13,549 bases of DNA from the NCBI GenBank assembly GCA_030040115.1, contig JASHUH010000233.1, positions 1 to 13,549 on the forward strand, in the 5' to 3' direction. The DNA comes from Acidobacteriaceae bacterium (GTDB lineage: Bacteria > Acidobacteriota > Terriglobia > Terriglobales > Acidobacteriaceae). Below the pieces are notes generated by a model. It searched no databases and was not told the origin of the DNA. It saw only the letters and a list, made by a program, of their open reading frames with translations. The position numbers were made by a program, and so were the translations under genes. How positions within the stretch are numbered: position 1 is the first letter of the stretch; every line of letters begins with the position of its first letter. This document shows, piece by piece, positions 1-7,998 of this stretch.

Positions 1-811
1 GCTATGCTTCAAAGGTGTATAGCTTAATGAGAAATGCCCTAATACGCAGCCTGTCGCCATCGTCAACCATGCGTTTACGGAGAGGTTCTATCACGGCGCG
101 AATCCCGTGGGCCGCACGCTCAATAAGGGCCTGGTTATCGTTGGCATGGTGGACGACGTTCAACTTTCATCCGGGCTCGACCCGGTAGCTCCGCTCCAAA
201 CCGAAGAGACCGTGTACGTCCCGGCGGCGCAGATCACGCAGCCCGCCTACCTGGCGGTGATTCACACCTGGTTCCAGCCCGGTTGGATCGTGCGTACTGC
301 AAGCCCGGTTGAAGGGCTGACGGCGCAGATGCAGCGGGCCCTGGCCAACGCCGATCCTGGCCTGCCCTTTTCCGGCTTTTACCGGATGAGCGACCTTGAG
401 GCGCAGACGCTGGCCACGCAGCGCATCGAAGTGGCGCTGCTGGGCGCCATGGCCGCGCTGGCGCTGCTGCTCAGCGTGGTGGGGATTTTTGCCCTGGTGG
501 CCAACATAGTGGCCCAACGCACGCGGGAGATTGGCGTGCGGATCGCGCTCGGCTCGCCCATGCGCCAGGCCATGATCGGCATCGCGGCGCCAGGAATACG
601 CGCCTCGGCGTGGGGGCTCATCCTGGGTTTGATCGTGTGCGGGGGCGCCTTGCGGGTATTGCGCAGCGTGCTGTATGGGGTGGGGGTCTACGATGGCCCC
701 ACAATTCTCGCCGTGGTTCTGGCGTTCTCGGTTGCAGCGCTGGCTGCCGCGGTGGTTCCCGCCCTGCGGGTCGCGAGGATCGATCCTGCCGAAGCCCTGC
801 GCGACGAATAG
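1..811 (+). pseudogene. Broken C-terminal part of an ADOP/MacB-type ABC transporter permease
   Basis: An open frame of 262 codons (23-811) encodes the end of a MacB-like periplasmic core domain (VAIVNHAF, then NPVGRTLN) followed by an FtsX permease domain. The FtsX part has three hydrophobic segments, the cytoplasmic-loop motif RTREIGVRIALG, and the typical tail IDPAEALRDE. This matches the second half of the roughly 800-residue permeases common in Acidobacteriota, which act in macrolide or peptide export. The homologous frame is interrupted by TAG at 20-22, and the first possible start codon after it is a GTG at 107, inside the conserved core domain and with no ribosome-binding site. I therefore read it as a decayed or truncated gene. 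The window edge hides the upstream part, so a nonsense mutation, a sequencing error or a rearranged 5' end cannot be separated. No terminator is obvious after it. Confidence 0.65.
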
Positions 812-1110
812 GACAATGGTTCCAGCCCGATGTGACGCTTAGCACAGGCAGCCGTATACTTGAGACGCTATCAGTAGTAGTGAGTGCACCCGCTCGCAAG
901 ACGCAGTCGGAATGTCCGGTTGACCCGCGCGCTCAGCAGAAACGCCCGTTGGAATCCTGAGCCCCCGATCCGTTACCCTGACCTATAGACCGCCGTTGCG
1001 GAATGTGGGGCCCCCGGCAACCGGGACCCCAGAAAGCGGCTCTTGCTTCCTGGGGCGGCAGCGACAGGCTTTTGCCGCCGGGGCGAAAATCCAAACAGGG
1101 GAGATTTTTC
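812..1110 (+). other. Intergenic region with structured leader of ppdK
   Basis: No credible gene is visible in these 299 bases. The right-hand third holds three stem-loops in a row: a 4-bp stem at 990-1001 (CCGC/GCGG), a long GC-rich stem at 1006-1031 (TGGGG...CCCCA outer arms and CCCGG/CCGGG inner arms around a CAA loop, one internal mismatch), and a perfect 7-bp stem at 1054-1079 (GGCGGCA/TGCCGCC, 12-base loop). The ppdK ribosome-binding site (AGGGGAG) follows. A TATAGA at 984-989 could be a -10 element, but I see no matching -35. This could be a regulatory leader; it does not match a riboswitch class that I recognise. Confidence 0.4.
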
Positions 1111-3873
1111 ATGGCGCAAGGCGTTCTTGAGCAAGCGCCTGCTGAAACGGCAGGCACGATGTCAACTCCTTCCCAAGCGGGCTCGACCGCGATCAAATAT
1201 GTGTATTTCTTTGGCGATGGCAAAGCCGATGGCAATGGCCGCATGAAGGACGAACTGGGCGGCAAGGGCGCCGGGCTGGCCGAGATGACCAACGCCGGTT
1301 TGCCTGTGCCTCCGGGATTCACGATTCAAACCGAGGCCTGCCGCGAGTACATGCGCGGCGAACTGAGCTCGCGGATCGATAAGGAGATGAGGGCGGCTCT
1401 GGCGCAACTCGAAAAAATGCAAGGCCAGAAGCTGGGCGCGGGCGACAATCCGCTGCTGGTTTCCGTGCGCTCGGGGGCCAAGTTCTCCATGCCAGGCATG
1501 ATGGACACGATTCTGAACCTCGGGCTGAACGACAAGGCTGTGGAAGCCCTGGCCAGGCGCAGCAATAATCCTCGCTTCGCCTACGACTCCTATCGCCGGC
1601 TCATCCAGATGTTCGGCGACGTGGTGCTCGACATTCCCAAGAAGAAATTCGAGCACATTTTCGAAAGCGTCAAGGCCGCCGAGAAAGCCAAATACGATTA
1701 CGAACTGCACCCCGAGGCGCTCAAAAAGATTATCGAAGAGTACAAGAAGCTGGTGAAAAAAGAAACCGGCAAAGATTTTCCGCAGGATCCGATGGAGCAG
1801 CTCGTCGCCGCACGAGACGCGGTTTTCCGCAGCTGGCAGAACGAGAGGGCCAAAACCTATCGCCGCATCAACCGCATTGACGATTGGCTCGGCACCGCGG
1901 TCAACGTGCAGGCCATGGTGTTTGGCAACCTGGGCGACAATTCCGGCACCGGCGTGGGCTTTACGCGCAACCCCGCCACCGGCGAGCATGCATTTTTCGG
2001 TGAGTACCTGATGAACGCGCAGGGCGAAGATGTGGTTTCAGGCGTGCGCACGCCGCAGCCCATCAGCGAACTCGAGCGCGCCATGCCGAAAGTGTATGAG
2101 CAGTTGCGCGACATCACGCGGCGCATGGAGAAGCACTACCGCGACATGCAGGACTTCGAGTTCACCATCCAGGATGGCAAGCTCTACATGCTGCAAACCC
2201 GCAACGGCAAGCGCACGGGGCTGGCCGCGGTGCGCGTGGCCATCGACATGGTGCAGGAAGGGCTGATCGCCCAGGAAGAAGCCGTATTCCGTGTTGAGCC
2301 CAACCAGCTTTATGACTTCCTGGTTCCGCGGCTGGTGGAAAAGGGCGAAAAAATCGAAGTGTTGGCGACCGGCTTACCGGCGTCGCCGGGCGCGGCCGTG
2401 GGGCAGATCGTCTTTACCGCCGAGGATGCGGTGAAACATCACGCCAAAGGCGACTACAAATCCATCATTCTGGTGCGCGGCGAGACCACCCCGGAGGACA
2501 TCGCCGGCATGGAAGTCGCGGACGGGATCCTGACTTCGCGCGGGGGCATGACCTCGCACGCCGCGGTGGTCACGCGCGGCATGGGCAAGTGCTGCGTGGC
2601 CGGCGCCGGGGATTGCGTTGTGGACGAAGCCAAGAAAGAGCTGCGCGTCAAGGGCCATGTCTACAAGCAGGGCGACTGGGTTTCGCTCGACGGCACAACG
2701 GGCCGCGTGATCGCGGGTCAGCTCAAAACCATTCCCGCCCAGCCTGACGATCCCGACCTGGTCAAGTTCATGGGCTGGGTCGACCCCGTCCGCAAGCTGC
2801 GCATCCGCGCCAACGCCGACATTCCCCGCGACGCCAAGCAGGCGCGCCTCTTTGGCGCCGAGGGCATCGGCCTTTGCCGCACCGAGCACATGTTTTTTGC
2901 TGAGGATCGCATCGGGCACATGAGAGCGATGATCCTGGCCGATAACGAGAAGGATCGCCGGGCAGCCCTCAAAAAACTCCTGCCCATGCAACGCGCCGAT
3001 TTTGTGGGGCTCTTCAAGGCCATGGAGTCGCTGCCCGTCACCATCCGCACCCTGGACCCGCCGCTGCACGAGTTTCTGCCCAAGCGCGAGGATCTGCTGG
3101 TGCAGATCGCGCGCCTGGAAGAGACCAAACCGCGCTCACCCAAGCTCAAGGAATTGCGCACACTGCTGGCCCGCGTGGAAGAGTTGCACGAGATGAATCC
3201 CATGCTTGGGCTGCGCGGCTGCCGGCTGGGCATCGCCTTCCCCGAGATCACCGAGATGCAGGCGAGGGCGATCATCGAGGCTGCGGTTGCGGTCAAGGCC
3301 AAGGGCGGCAATCCGCATCCTGAAATCATGATTCCGCTGGTCGGCTCGATTGAGGAGATGCGCAACCAAGCGGCGATTGTGCGCCGCGTGGCGGAGGAAG
3401 TCTTCAAGGGGAAAGACGCCAAGGTCGATTACCTGGTGGGCACGATGATCGAATTGCCGCGCGCGGCGCTCACCGCCGACCAAATCGCCGAGGAGGCCGA
3501 GTTCTTCAGCTTCGGCACCAACGACCTGACCCAGACCACCTTCGGCATCTCGCGCGACGACATCAACAACTTCCTGCCCGCTTACTTGAAAAACGGCATC
3601 TTCAAGCAGGACCCCTTCGCCACTCTGGATCAAGCGGGCGTAGGGCAACTGGTGAAGATGGCCACGGCTAAAGGACGTGACACCCGGGCGAACCTGAAGG
3701 TGGGCATCTGCGGCGAACATGGCGGCGATCCGGAAAGCGTCAAGTTCTGCCACCGGATCGGCTTGAACTACGTGTCGTGCTCGCCCTTCCGGCTGCTCAC
3801 CGCGCGGCTGGCCGCGGCGCAGGCGGCGCTCGAAGATAAACCTTCGGGCGAGATCCACGGCGGCTCTCGCTGA
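1111..3873 (+). CDS. ppdK: Pyruvate phosphate dikinase
   Basis: A 920-residue cytoplasmic enzyme that interconverts pyruvate, ATP and phosphate with phosphoenolpyruvate, AMP and diphosphate, linking glycolysis and gluconeogenesis. The order is the usual one: N-terminal ATP-grasp nucleotide-binding region (YVYFFGDG, then MPGMMDTILNLG near residues 127-138), central phosphohistidine domain (GGMTSHAAVV, His483), and C-terminal PEP/pyruvate barrel (GLCRTEHM around Arg590, GTNDLTQ at 802-808, and GICGEHGGDP with catalytic Cys867). Length is slightly above the 870-900 typical of the family because of about 28 extra residues before the conserved start of the fold. The ATG at 1111 is chosen because AGGGGAG lies six bases upstream; an in-frame ATG at 1003 falls inside the leader hairpin region, and the ATG at 1159 has no clear binding site. 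The gene stands alone and ends at a shared terminator. Confidence 0.97.
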   Translation: MAQGVLEQAPAETAGTMSTPSQAGSTAIKYVYFFGDGKADGNGRMKDELGGKGAGLAEMTNAGLPVPPGFTIQTEACREYMRGELSSRIDKEMRAALAQLEKMQGQKLGAGDNPLLVSVRSGAKFSMPGMMDTILNLGLNDKAVEALARRSNNPRFAYDSYRRLIQMFGDVVLDIPKKKFEHIFESVKAAEKAKYDYELHPEALKKIIEEYKKLVKKETGKDFPQDPMEQLVAARDAVFRSWQNERAKTYRRINRIDDWLGTAVNVQAMVFGNLGDNSGTGVGFTRNPATGEHAFFGEYLMNAQGEDVVSGVRTPQPISELERAMPKVYEQLRDITRRMEKHYRDMQDFEFTIQDGKLYMLQTRNGKRTGLAAVRVAIDMVQEGLIAQEEAVFRVEPNQLYDFLVPRLVEKGEKIEVLATGLPASPGAAVGQIVFTAEDAVKHHAKGDYKSIILVRGETTPEDIAGMEVADGILTSRGGMTSHAAVVTRGMGKCCVAGAGDCVVDEAKKELRVKGHVYKQGDWVSLDGTTGRVIAGQLKTIPAQPDDPDLVKFMGWVDPVRKLRIRANADIPRDAKQARLFGAEGIGLCRTEHMFFAEDRIGHMRAMILADNEKDRRAALKKLLPMQRADFVGLFKAMESLPVTIRTLDPPLHEFLPKREDLLVQIARLEETKPRSPKLKELRTLLARVEELHEMNPMLGLRGCRLGIAFPEITEMQARAIIEAAVAVKAKGGNPHPEIMIPLVGSIEEMRNQAAIVRRVAEEVFKGKDAKVDYLVGTMIELPRAALTADQIAEEAEFFSFGTNDLTQTTFGISRDDINNFLPAYLKNGIFKQDPFATLDQAGVGQLVKMATAKGRDTRANLKVGICGEHGGDPESVKFCHRIGLNYVSCSPFRLLTARLAAAQAALEDKPSGEIHGGSR

Positions 3874-3893
3874 TCAGGGCGTAAAGGACGCAA

Positions 3894-3919
3894 AAGGCGC
3901 AGCCGAGTGGCTGCGCCTT
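3894..3919. terminator. Bidirectional stem-loop terminator between convergent genes
   Basis: A perfect 11-bp inverted repeat (AAGGCGCAGCC and its complement) with a GAGT loop sits 20 bases after the ppdK stop and 66 bases beyond the stop of the convergent sigma-54 regulator. On the minus strand the stem runs into a short T run (four T's counting the stem end), so it looks better as a factor-independent terminator for the regulator than for ppdK, where no T-tract follows. Its location between convergent stops supports use in both directions. Confidence 0.75.
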
Positions 3920-3985
3920 CGCGTTTGCGCGTGGTGAATGTAGGCCGCGATGCCGCGTTCATTTTCGGTCGCGGTCGCGGAGGCC

Positions 3986-5398
3986 CTAAGCAGTAGCGGT
4001 CTCCGCCAGGTTCTCTTCGACGCCTGACTCGGTCTCGGCAAGCCGGATCAGCCGGTGCAGGTACGCTCGCGAGATGCGCAGGCGGCGGGCCGCCAGCGTT
4101 CGATTGCCGTTGTTTTCGCGCACGGCATTGACGGCAAGCTTGATTTTGTAGTCCTGGAGCTGGCGCTTGAAGGAGCCGGCGTGTTGGTAATCGTCGATGT
4201 TCACCACATCGTCGTAACCGGTTTCCTCTTCTTCCACTATGTTCAAGCTCAGGTCTTCCGCGCGCACGGTTCTGCCCGCGGCCAGGATGATGGCCCGCTG
4301 CATGACATTTTCGAGCTCGCGCACGTTGCCGGGCCAGGAGTAATTCTGCAGCATTTCCATCGCCTCGGGCTCGATCGAGTCCATGGGCTTTTGGAAGGTC
4401 TGCGCATATTGGTGCAGGAAGTGGCGGGCAATCGGCGGGATGTCCTCCGGCCGCTCCTGGAGGGCCGGCGATTCGATGCGCATGACATTAATGCGGTAGT
4501 AGAGGTCCTGACGGAACTTGCCTTCGACCACCAACTTAGCCAAGTCCTGGTGAGTGGCGAAAATCAGGCGCGCGCGCAGTGGAATGAGCCGGGTCGAGCC
4601 CAGCCGGCTGAACTCGAGCTGCTGCAGAACGCGCAAAAGCTTCACCTGCGTCAGCAGGCTCAGGTCGCCGATTTCGTCGAGGAACAAGGTGCCGTCGGCG
4701 GCCTGCTCGAAATAGCCTTCACGAGCCCCCACGGTGCCCGTAAAAGCGCCCTTCTCGTGGCCAAAGAGTTCGGCTTCGATCAGGGTTTCGGGAATGGCGC
4801 CGCAGGAAACGGCCACAAAGGGCTTGTTGGCGCGGGCGCCCAGGTTGTGAATGGCGCGCGCGATCAGTTCCTTGCCCGTTCCGCTCTCGCCCGTCACCAG
4901 CACCGCGGCGTTCAGGTTCGTCACCCGGCGCACCAATTGATAGACGCGCTGCATTTGAGGGCTCGAACCGATGATGCGGTCGCAGGTGGCCGGCTCTTCA
5001 AGCCGCTGCTGCACGGTGTGCAACTGGCGCTTCAGCGAGGTGGTCTCGCAGGCCCGGTTGAGCATCGTTTTCAGGTCGCGGATAGAAGGCGGGCGGCGGC
5101 AATAGGCGAACGCGCCGGAACGAACCAGCTCGAAGGCCGTTGAACGAAGACTGTCGTCGGCCATCACGATGGCGGGAATGTTTGACGCGATCAGCCGCTG
5201 CGAGGTCAGCATGCGCTCCTCGAACGAATCGCGATGCGAGTTCAGATCGAGGATCAAGACATCACAATCTCCCGTCGAAACCAGGTCATTCATTCCCTCT
5301 CCGTCCGATTGCAACCGGACTGAGAAGTCTTTTCCCAAGGCTGATGAAAGAAGAGGGTACAAAGTACGATCTTCTGAATAAAGTCCGATAGTGATCAT
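3986..5398 (-). CDS. NtrC-type sigma-54-dependent activator with degenerate receiver domain
   Basis: A 470-residue cytoplasmic transcription activator in three domains. Residues 1-120 form a receiver fold with the acceptor Asp51 (LILDLN). The usual Thr/Ser is Ala80 and the usual Lys before Pro is Arg102. Residues 142-385 are the AAA+ domain: Walker A GESGTGKE at 170-177, sigma-54-contacting GAFTGT at 217-222, Walker B FLDEIGD with Asp241/Glu242, FRQDLYYRI with candidate arginine fingers, and WPGNVREL at 355-362. Residues 428-452 are a Fis-type helix-turn-helix. It therefore binds upstream sites and drives sigma-54 polymerase by ATP hydrolysis. No cognate histidine kinase is adjacent. It is divergent from the Tad operon, which has a sigma-54-like promoter, so that operon is its likely target. 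I do not see the LFRS motif that FleQ uses for cyclic-di-GMP ahead of Walker A. The start has only a weak, distant purine-rich binding site. Confidence 0.93.
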   Translation of the reverse strand: MITIGLYSEDRTLYPLLSSALGKDFSVRLQSDGEGMNDLVSTGDCDVLILDLNSHRDSFEERMLTSQRLIASNIPAIVMADDSLRSTAFELVRSGAFAYCRRPPSIRDLKTMLNRACETTSLKRQLHTVQQRLEEPATCDRIIGSSPQMQRVYQLVRRVTNLNAAVLVTGESGTGKELIARAIHNLGARANKPFVAVSCGAIPETLIEAELFGHEKGAFTGTVGAREGYFEQAADGTLFLDEIGDLSLLTQVKLLRVLQQLEFSRLGSTRLIPLRARLIFATHQDLAKLVVEGKFRQDLYYRINVMRIESPALQERPEDIPPIARHFLHQYAQTFQKPMDSIEPEAMEMLQNYSWPGNVRELENVMQRAIILAAGRTVRAEDLSLNIVEEEETGYDDVVNIDDYQHAGSFKRQLQDYKIKLAVNAVRENNGNRTLAARRLRISRAYLHRLIRLAETESGVEENLAETATA

Positions 5399-5433
5399 CT
5401 GCGTTAGCGAGCTTTCTTCTCGCGATGCTTCGG

Positions 5434-5454
5434 ATACAGCCGTTCTCGGTGTAT
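5434..5454. repeat. Imperfect inverted repeat upstream of the sigma-54 activator gene
   Basis: ATACA and TGTAT arms flank inner CCG/CGG arms around a TTCT centre, with one unpaired G. The repeat lies 36-56 bases upstream of the activator start codon. Its half-site ATACAGCCG also occurs in the proposed enhancer of the Tad operon (5980-5988), so it may be an operator for autoregulation. No function is shown by the sequence alone. Confidence 0.35.
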
Positions 5455-5940
5455 GGATCGGCTTATGTCCTTATATTTCTAGATCGGCGCCTTCCTGGCC
5501 AATTCCTGATTTGTGTTAGCAGCCATGGGCCATTGGTAACATCCGATCACCCGAGCGAGTTACGTCTACCGCCAGACAGACCGTCTGATTGGAAATTTTC
5601 ACAGAAAAGGAGAAATCGAAACTCTGGAACAGGAGGACCATCGCCCTGGAGAAGCGCTCAATCGCCCGCACGCCTCGCCGGAAAGTCGGAGCCAGTTATT
5701 TTTCAGTCCTTTATCTCCGTTCGTCCCAGTGGCGCAGCTTGTCCTTCAACGCGGAACTCTCCGTGCCGGAAAGGCCCATCAGGCTTGGTTGAACGGATGA
5801 CTTTGTGCTTCGAAGATAAGCGGGTATCGTAATGATTGCAAGATTACTTAAGTGTGCGTTACTGCTTCCGTCACCCCGCCGAAGGCGATGGAATTTTTTT
5901 CTTTGATTTCAAGGGTTTCTCGCCTGGCTCAGCGCGCCGC

Positions 5941-5995
5941 GGTGTATACGCCGCGCTTCACCGCTGGCCCGCGAAGCGTATACAGCCGTGTACAC
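5941..5995. promoter_or_regulatory. Candidate enhancer (upstream activating sites) for the Tad operon
   Basis: Three related motifs lie in 55 bases: a near-palindrome GGTGTATACGCC at 5941-5952, GCGTATACA at 5976-5984 and a perfect palindrome GTGTACAC at 5988-5995. The first two contain a perfect 9-bp inverted repeat, TGTATACGC (5943-5951) against GCGTATACA. Centres are about 34 and 11 bases apart, close to whole helical turns, and lie roughly 130, 98 and 87 bases upstream of the start predicted from the sigma-54 promoter. That is the normal distance for NtrC-family enhancers. Confidence 0.5.
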
Positions 5996-6053
5996 TGCGC
6001 CGCACGGGATGCGTAAATGAGTCATCCTTAAAGGTTTAGCGCCCAACTGGGTT

Positions 6054-6069
6054 TGGTTGAACAATTGCT
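6054..6069 (+). promoter_or_regulatory. Candidate sigma-54 (-24/-12) promoter of the Tad operon
   Basis: TGGTTGAACAATTGCT has the invariant GG (6055-6056) and GC (6067-6068) exactly 12 bases apart, a consensus TGG at -24 and a perfect TTGCT at -12. The three bases after TGG differ from the consensus CAC. It predicts a transcript start near 6079, about 40 bases before the cpaA start codon. A sigma-54 activator is encoded divergently next door and palindromic sites lie at enhancer distance, which raises its credibility. Confidence 0.6.
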
Positions 6070-6118
6070 CCCTCCTCGCTGTTCCCATTGCGCCCAGGGG
6101 AATCAAGGGAGACTTGGA

Positions 6119-6628
6119 ATGCACTCGTTCGCATGGTGGCCAACCCTGATCGTGGTTGGCGTTGCGACCATCACCGACCTGCGGAGCCGGCGCATTCCGA
6201 ACTGGCTGGTGCTTCCTTTTCTCGCGGCTGGCGTGGTGGTCTGCGCCTGGATGCACGGCTGGCGCGGTGTTGGCCAAAGCCTGGCGGGCGCTGGGCTAGG
6301 CATTTTGCTCTTCGGGCTTTTCTTTTGGATGGGCGGCATGGGCGCCGGAGATGTGAAACTTTGCGCCGCTGTCGGGGCCTGGATCGGTCCCAATCAATTA
6401 TTGATCGCCTTGCTTTTGACCGGACTGGCCGGGGGAATCATGGTGCTGTGCTGGGCCGCCTGGTCGGGATTTCTCAGGGAGCTGTTCGCGGGCGCCGGCG
6501 ACCTGGTTTTTCGACGAAAGAAGCAGCCGGCTGAAGACGGAACCGGCCCGGGCAGCGCCCCTTGGCGCAAGATTCCCTACGCCCCGGCCATCGCAATCGG
6601 CACGCTGATTTCCTTTTTTGCGCGTTGA
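6119..6628 (+). CDS. cpaA: Prepilin peptidase of the Tad pilus (A24 family)
   Basis: A 169-residue integral membrane aspartic peptidase, the CpaA/TadV type, that cleaves the leader from Flp prepilins and TadE-like pseudopilins. Both catalytic aspartates are visible: Asp20 in TDLRSRRIPN and Asp78 in the GxGD motif GAGDVK. There are about four to five hydrophobic segments, and the N-terminal methyltransferase domain of PilD-type enzymes is absent, as usual for Tad peptidases. The ATG at 6119 follows AAGGGAG by seven bases. An in-frame TTG at 6053 would add 22 unconserved residues and overlap the sigma-54 promoter, so I reject it. It is the first gene of the operon, 17 bases ahead of cpaE. The C-terminal soluble stretch (about 130-150) is basic, then Gly/Pro-rich, before a last membrane segment. 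Confidence 0.92.
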   Translation: MHSFAWWPTLIVVGVATITDLRSRRIPNWLVLPFLAAGVVVCAWMHGWRGVGQSLAGAGLGILLFGLFFWMGGMGAGDVKLCAAVGAWIGPNQLLIALLLTGLAGGIMVLCWAAWSGFLRELFAGAGDLVFRRKKQPAEDGTGPGSAPWRKIPYAPAIAIGTLISFFAR

Positions 6629-6645
6629 GGGGTGGAGGACGGACC

Positions 6646-7962
6646 ATGTCGACTTTGCAAAAAACGAGCTACCAATCCTCGTTGCACCATTCCCCGTTGC
6701 ACCAGCAAGCCGGGCAGCCTGCCCATTGGAGCGCATTGACTTCAGAAGAGAATCCATCCCCGTACCTCGTCCCGCAGAGCTCCGAATTCCCGGTTCCGGA
6801 CGATCTTACCGTCGCTCTGGTCGGCCCGGATGAACGGCGGCGTTCGGCGGCGGTAAGGGCGATTTCAGAAAGCGCCGTGATCGCAGTGCGCGAGTACCCC
6901 ACCTATCCGTCTGATCGGGACGACGCGCCCCGGCTGCTCGAGCAGCAATTCGACGTCATCATCATCGACCTCGACAGCGATCCGGAGATGGCGCTAGAGC
7001 TGGTGGAAAGCATTGGCGGTCAGGGAACCTCCACGGTGATGGTTTATTCCAGCAGCGCCGACCCCGAGCTCCTGGTGCGCTGCATGCGGGCGGGGGCGCG
7101 GGAGTTTCTCACCATTCCCCTGGCTCCCGCGGCCATGGCCGAGGCGCTGGTGCGCGCCGCCGCGCGGCGACCCGCGGCGCGGGCAAGAAAGACCGGAAGA
7201 CTGTTGGTTTTTATGGGGGCCAAGGGCGGCGTGGGCGTAACTTCGGTGGCCTGCAACTTTGCCGTCGCCCTGGCCCAGGAAGCCGACCAGAAAACGGTGC
7301 TCATCGATCTCGACCTCCCTCTGGGCGACGCCGCGCTGAACCTTGGCATCGTCTCTGAGTTTTCCACGGTCAACGCCCTCCAGGCCGCAGAACGGCTCGA
7401 CGCCGCGTTCCTTTCGAAGCTGCTTGTCAAGCACAGCTCGGGCGTTTACGTGCTGGCCGCGCCAGGCAAATTCCCCCATTTCGAGCCTCCCGCCGAAGCC
7501 ATCGAAAAGCTGCTTCTGGTGGCTCGCCAGGAGTTCGACAACGTGGTGGTGGATGTGGGTTCGCGGCTCGACCTCCCCGGCACAGCCCTGTTTTCCGAAG
7601 CCTCGAAGATTTACCTGATCACCCAGGCGGGCATCCCTGAGCTGCGCAACGCCAACCGCCTCATCAACCAGTTTTTCTCGGCCGGCAATCCCAAGGTCGA
7701 AATCGTCCTCAACCGGCACGAGTCACGCACCCTCGGCGTGGCCGAGGAGCACATCACCAAAGCGCTCACCCGCCCGGTGCAGTGGAAAATTCCCAACGAT
7801 CACGCCCTGGTGCGCAAGATGCAGATCAACGCCACACCGCTGGTGCTGGGCGATTCGGCGATGGCGAAGCTGATCCGGCAAATGGCGCAATCGCTCACCC
7901 CGCAGCAGCCTGCAGAGACGGTCAAGAAAGGGAAAAAAGGCTTCAGTTTGTTTGGCTCATAA
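6646..7962 (+). CDS. cpaE: CpaE/TadZ-like pilus localisation ATPase
   Basis: A 438-residue cytoplasmic protein of the MinD/ParA superfamily that places Tad machines in the cell. Residues 1-50 are a low-complexity Ser/His/Gln/Pro extension. Residues 53-175 form a receiver-like fold (IIIDLD, Asp108) without the conserved Lys, which is the usual pseudo-receiver of this family. Residues 184-415 are the P-loop domain with the deviant motif GAKGGVGVTS at 191-200: the signature Lys193 is kept, but the Lys of the standard GKT is Val198. The next motifs are IDLDLPLGD (Asp221, Asp223) and VVVDVG (Asp303). The tail is Lys-rich. GGAGG seven bases before the ATG at 6646 fixes the start; an upstream in-frame TTG at 6562 overlaps cpaA and is rejected. 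It lies between the peptidase and the secretion ATPase, as in many Tad loci. Confidence 0.93.
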   Translation: MSTLQKTSYQSSLHHSPLHQQAGQPAHWSALTSEENPSPYLVPQSSEFPVPDDLTVALVGPDERRRSAAVRAISESAVIAVREYPTYPSDRDDAPRLLEQQFDVIIIDLDSDPEMALELVESIGGQGTSTVMVYSSSADPELLVRCMRAGAREFLTIPLAPAAMAEALVRAAARRPAARARKTGRLLVFMGAKGGVGVTSVACNFAVALAQEADQKTVLIDLDLPLGDAALNLGIVSEFSTVNALQAAERLDAAFLSKLLVKHSSGVYVLAAPGKFPHFEPPAEAIEKLLLVARQEFDNVVVDVGSRLDLPGTALFSEASKIYLITQAGIPELRNANRLINQFFSAGNPKVEIVLNRHESRTLGVAEEHITKALTRPVQWKIPNDHALVRKMQINATPLVLGDSAMAKLIRQMAQSLTPQQPAETVKKGKKGFSLFGS

Positions 7963-7998
7963 GGATAACTCTCGATAACCGCCAAGGGAAGGCGTGAC

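Larger units (their letters stand above)
5399..6118. other. Divergent intergenic region between sigma-54 activator and Tad operon
   Basis: This 720-base gap looks lower in GC than its neighbours and holds no gene I can support: the open frames in it lack good ribosome-binding sites, family motifs and membrane segments, and none resembles a Flp pilin. Visible elements are an imperfect inverted repeat close to the activator start (5434-5454), a T-run at about 5893-5900 after a weak 4-bp stem, three GTATAC-like motifs (5941-5995), and a -24/-12 promoter candidate (6054-6069). Its length and layout suit a regulatory region with enhancer sites. Confidence 0.6.

Noticed and set aside
4055..5143. 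Open frame of 362 codons on the plus strand opposite the sigma-54 activator
   Set aside because: It is antisense to a gene with full catalytic motifs and shows no recognisable domain.
3986..5398. The activator as a FleQ orthologue
   Set aside because: The LFRS cyclic-di-GMP motif expected just before the AAA+ domain is not present, and no flagellar genes are nearby.
5425..5832. Open frame of 135 codons in the divergent intergenic region
   Set aside because: It overlaps the inverted repeat near the activator, has no convincing ribosome-binding site, and its product has no domain, signal peptide or membrane segment.
5877..5900. A stem (CGCC/GGCG) followed by a run of T's, resembling a terminator
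   Set aside because: The stem is only four base pairs and no gene ends upstream of it.
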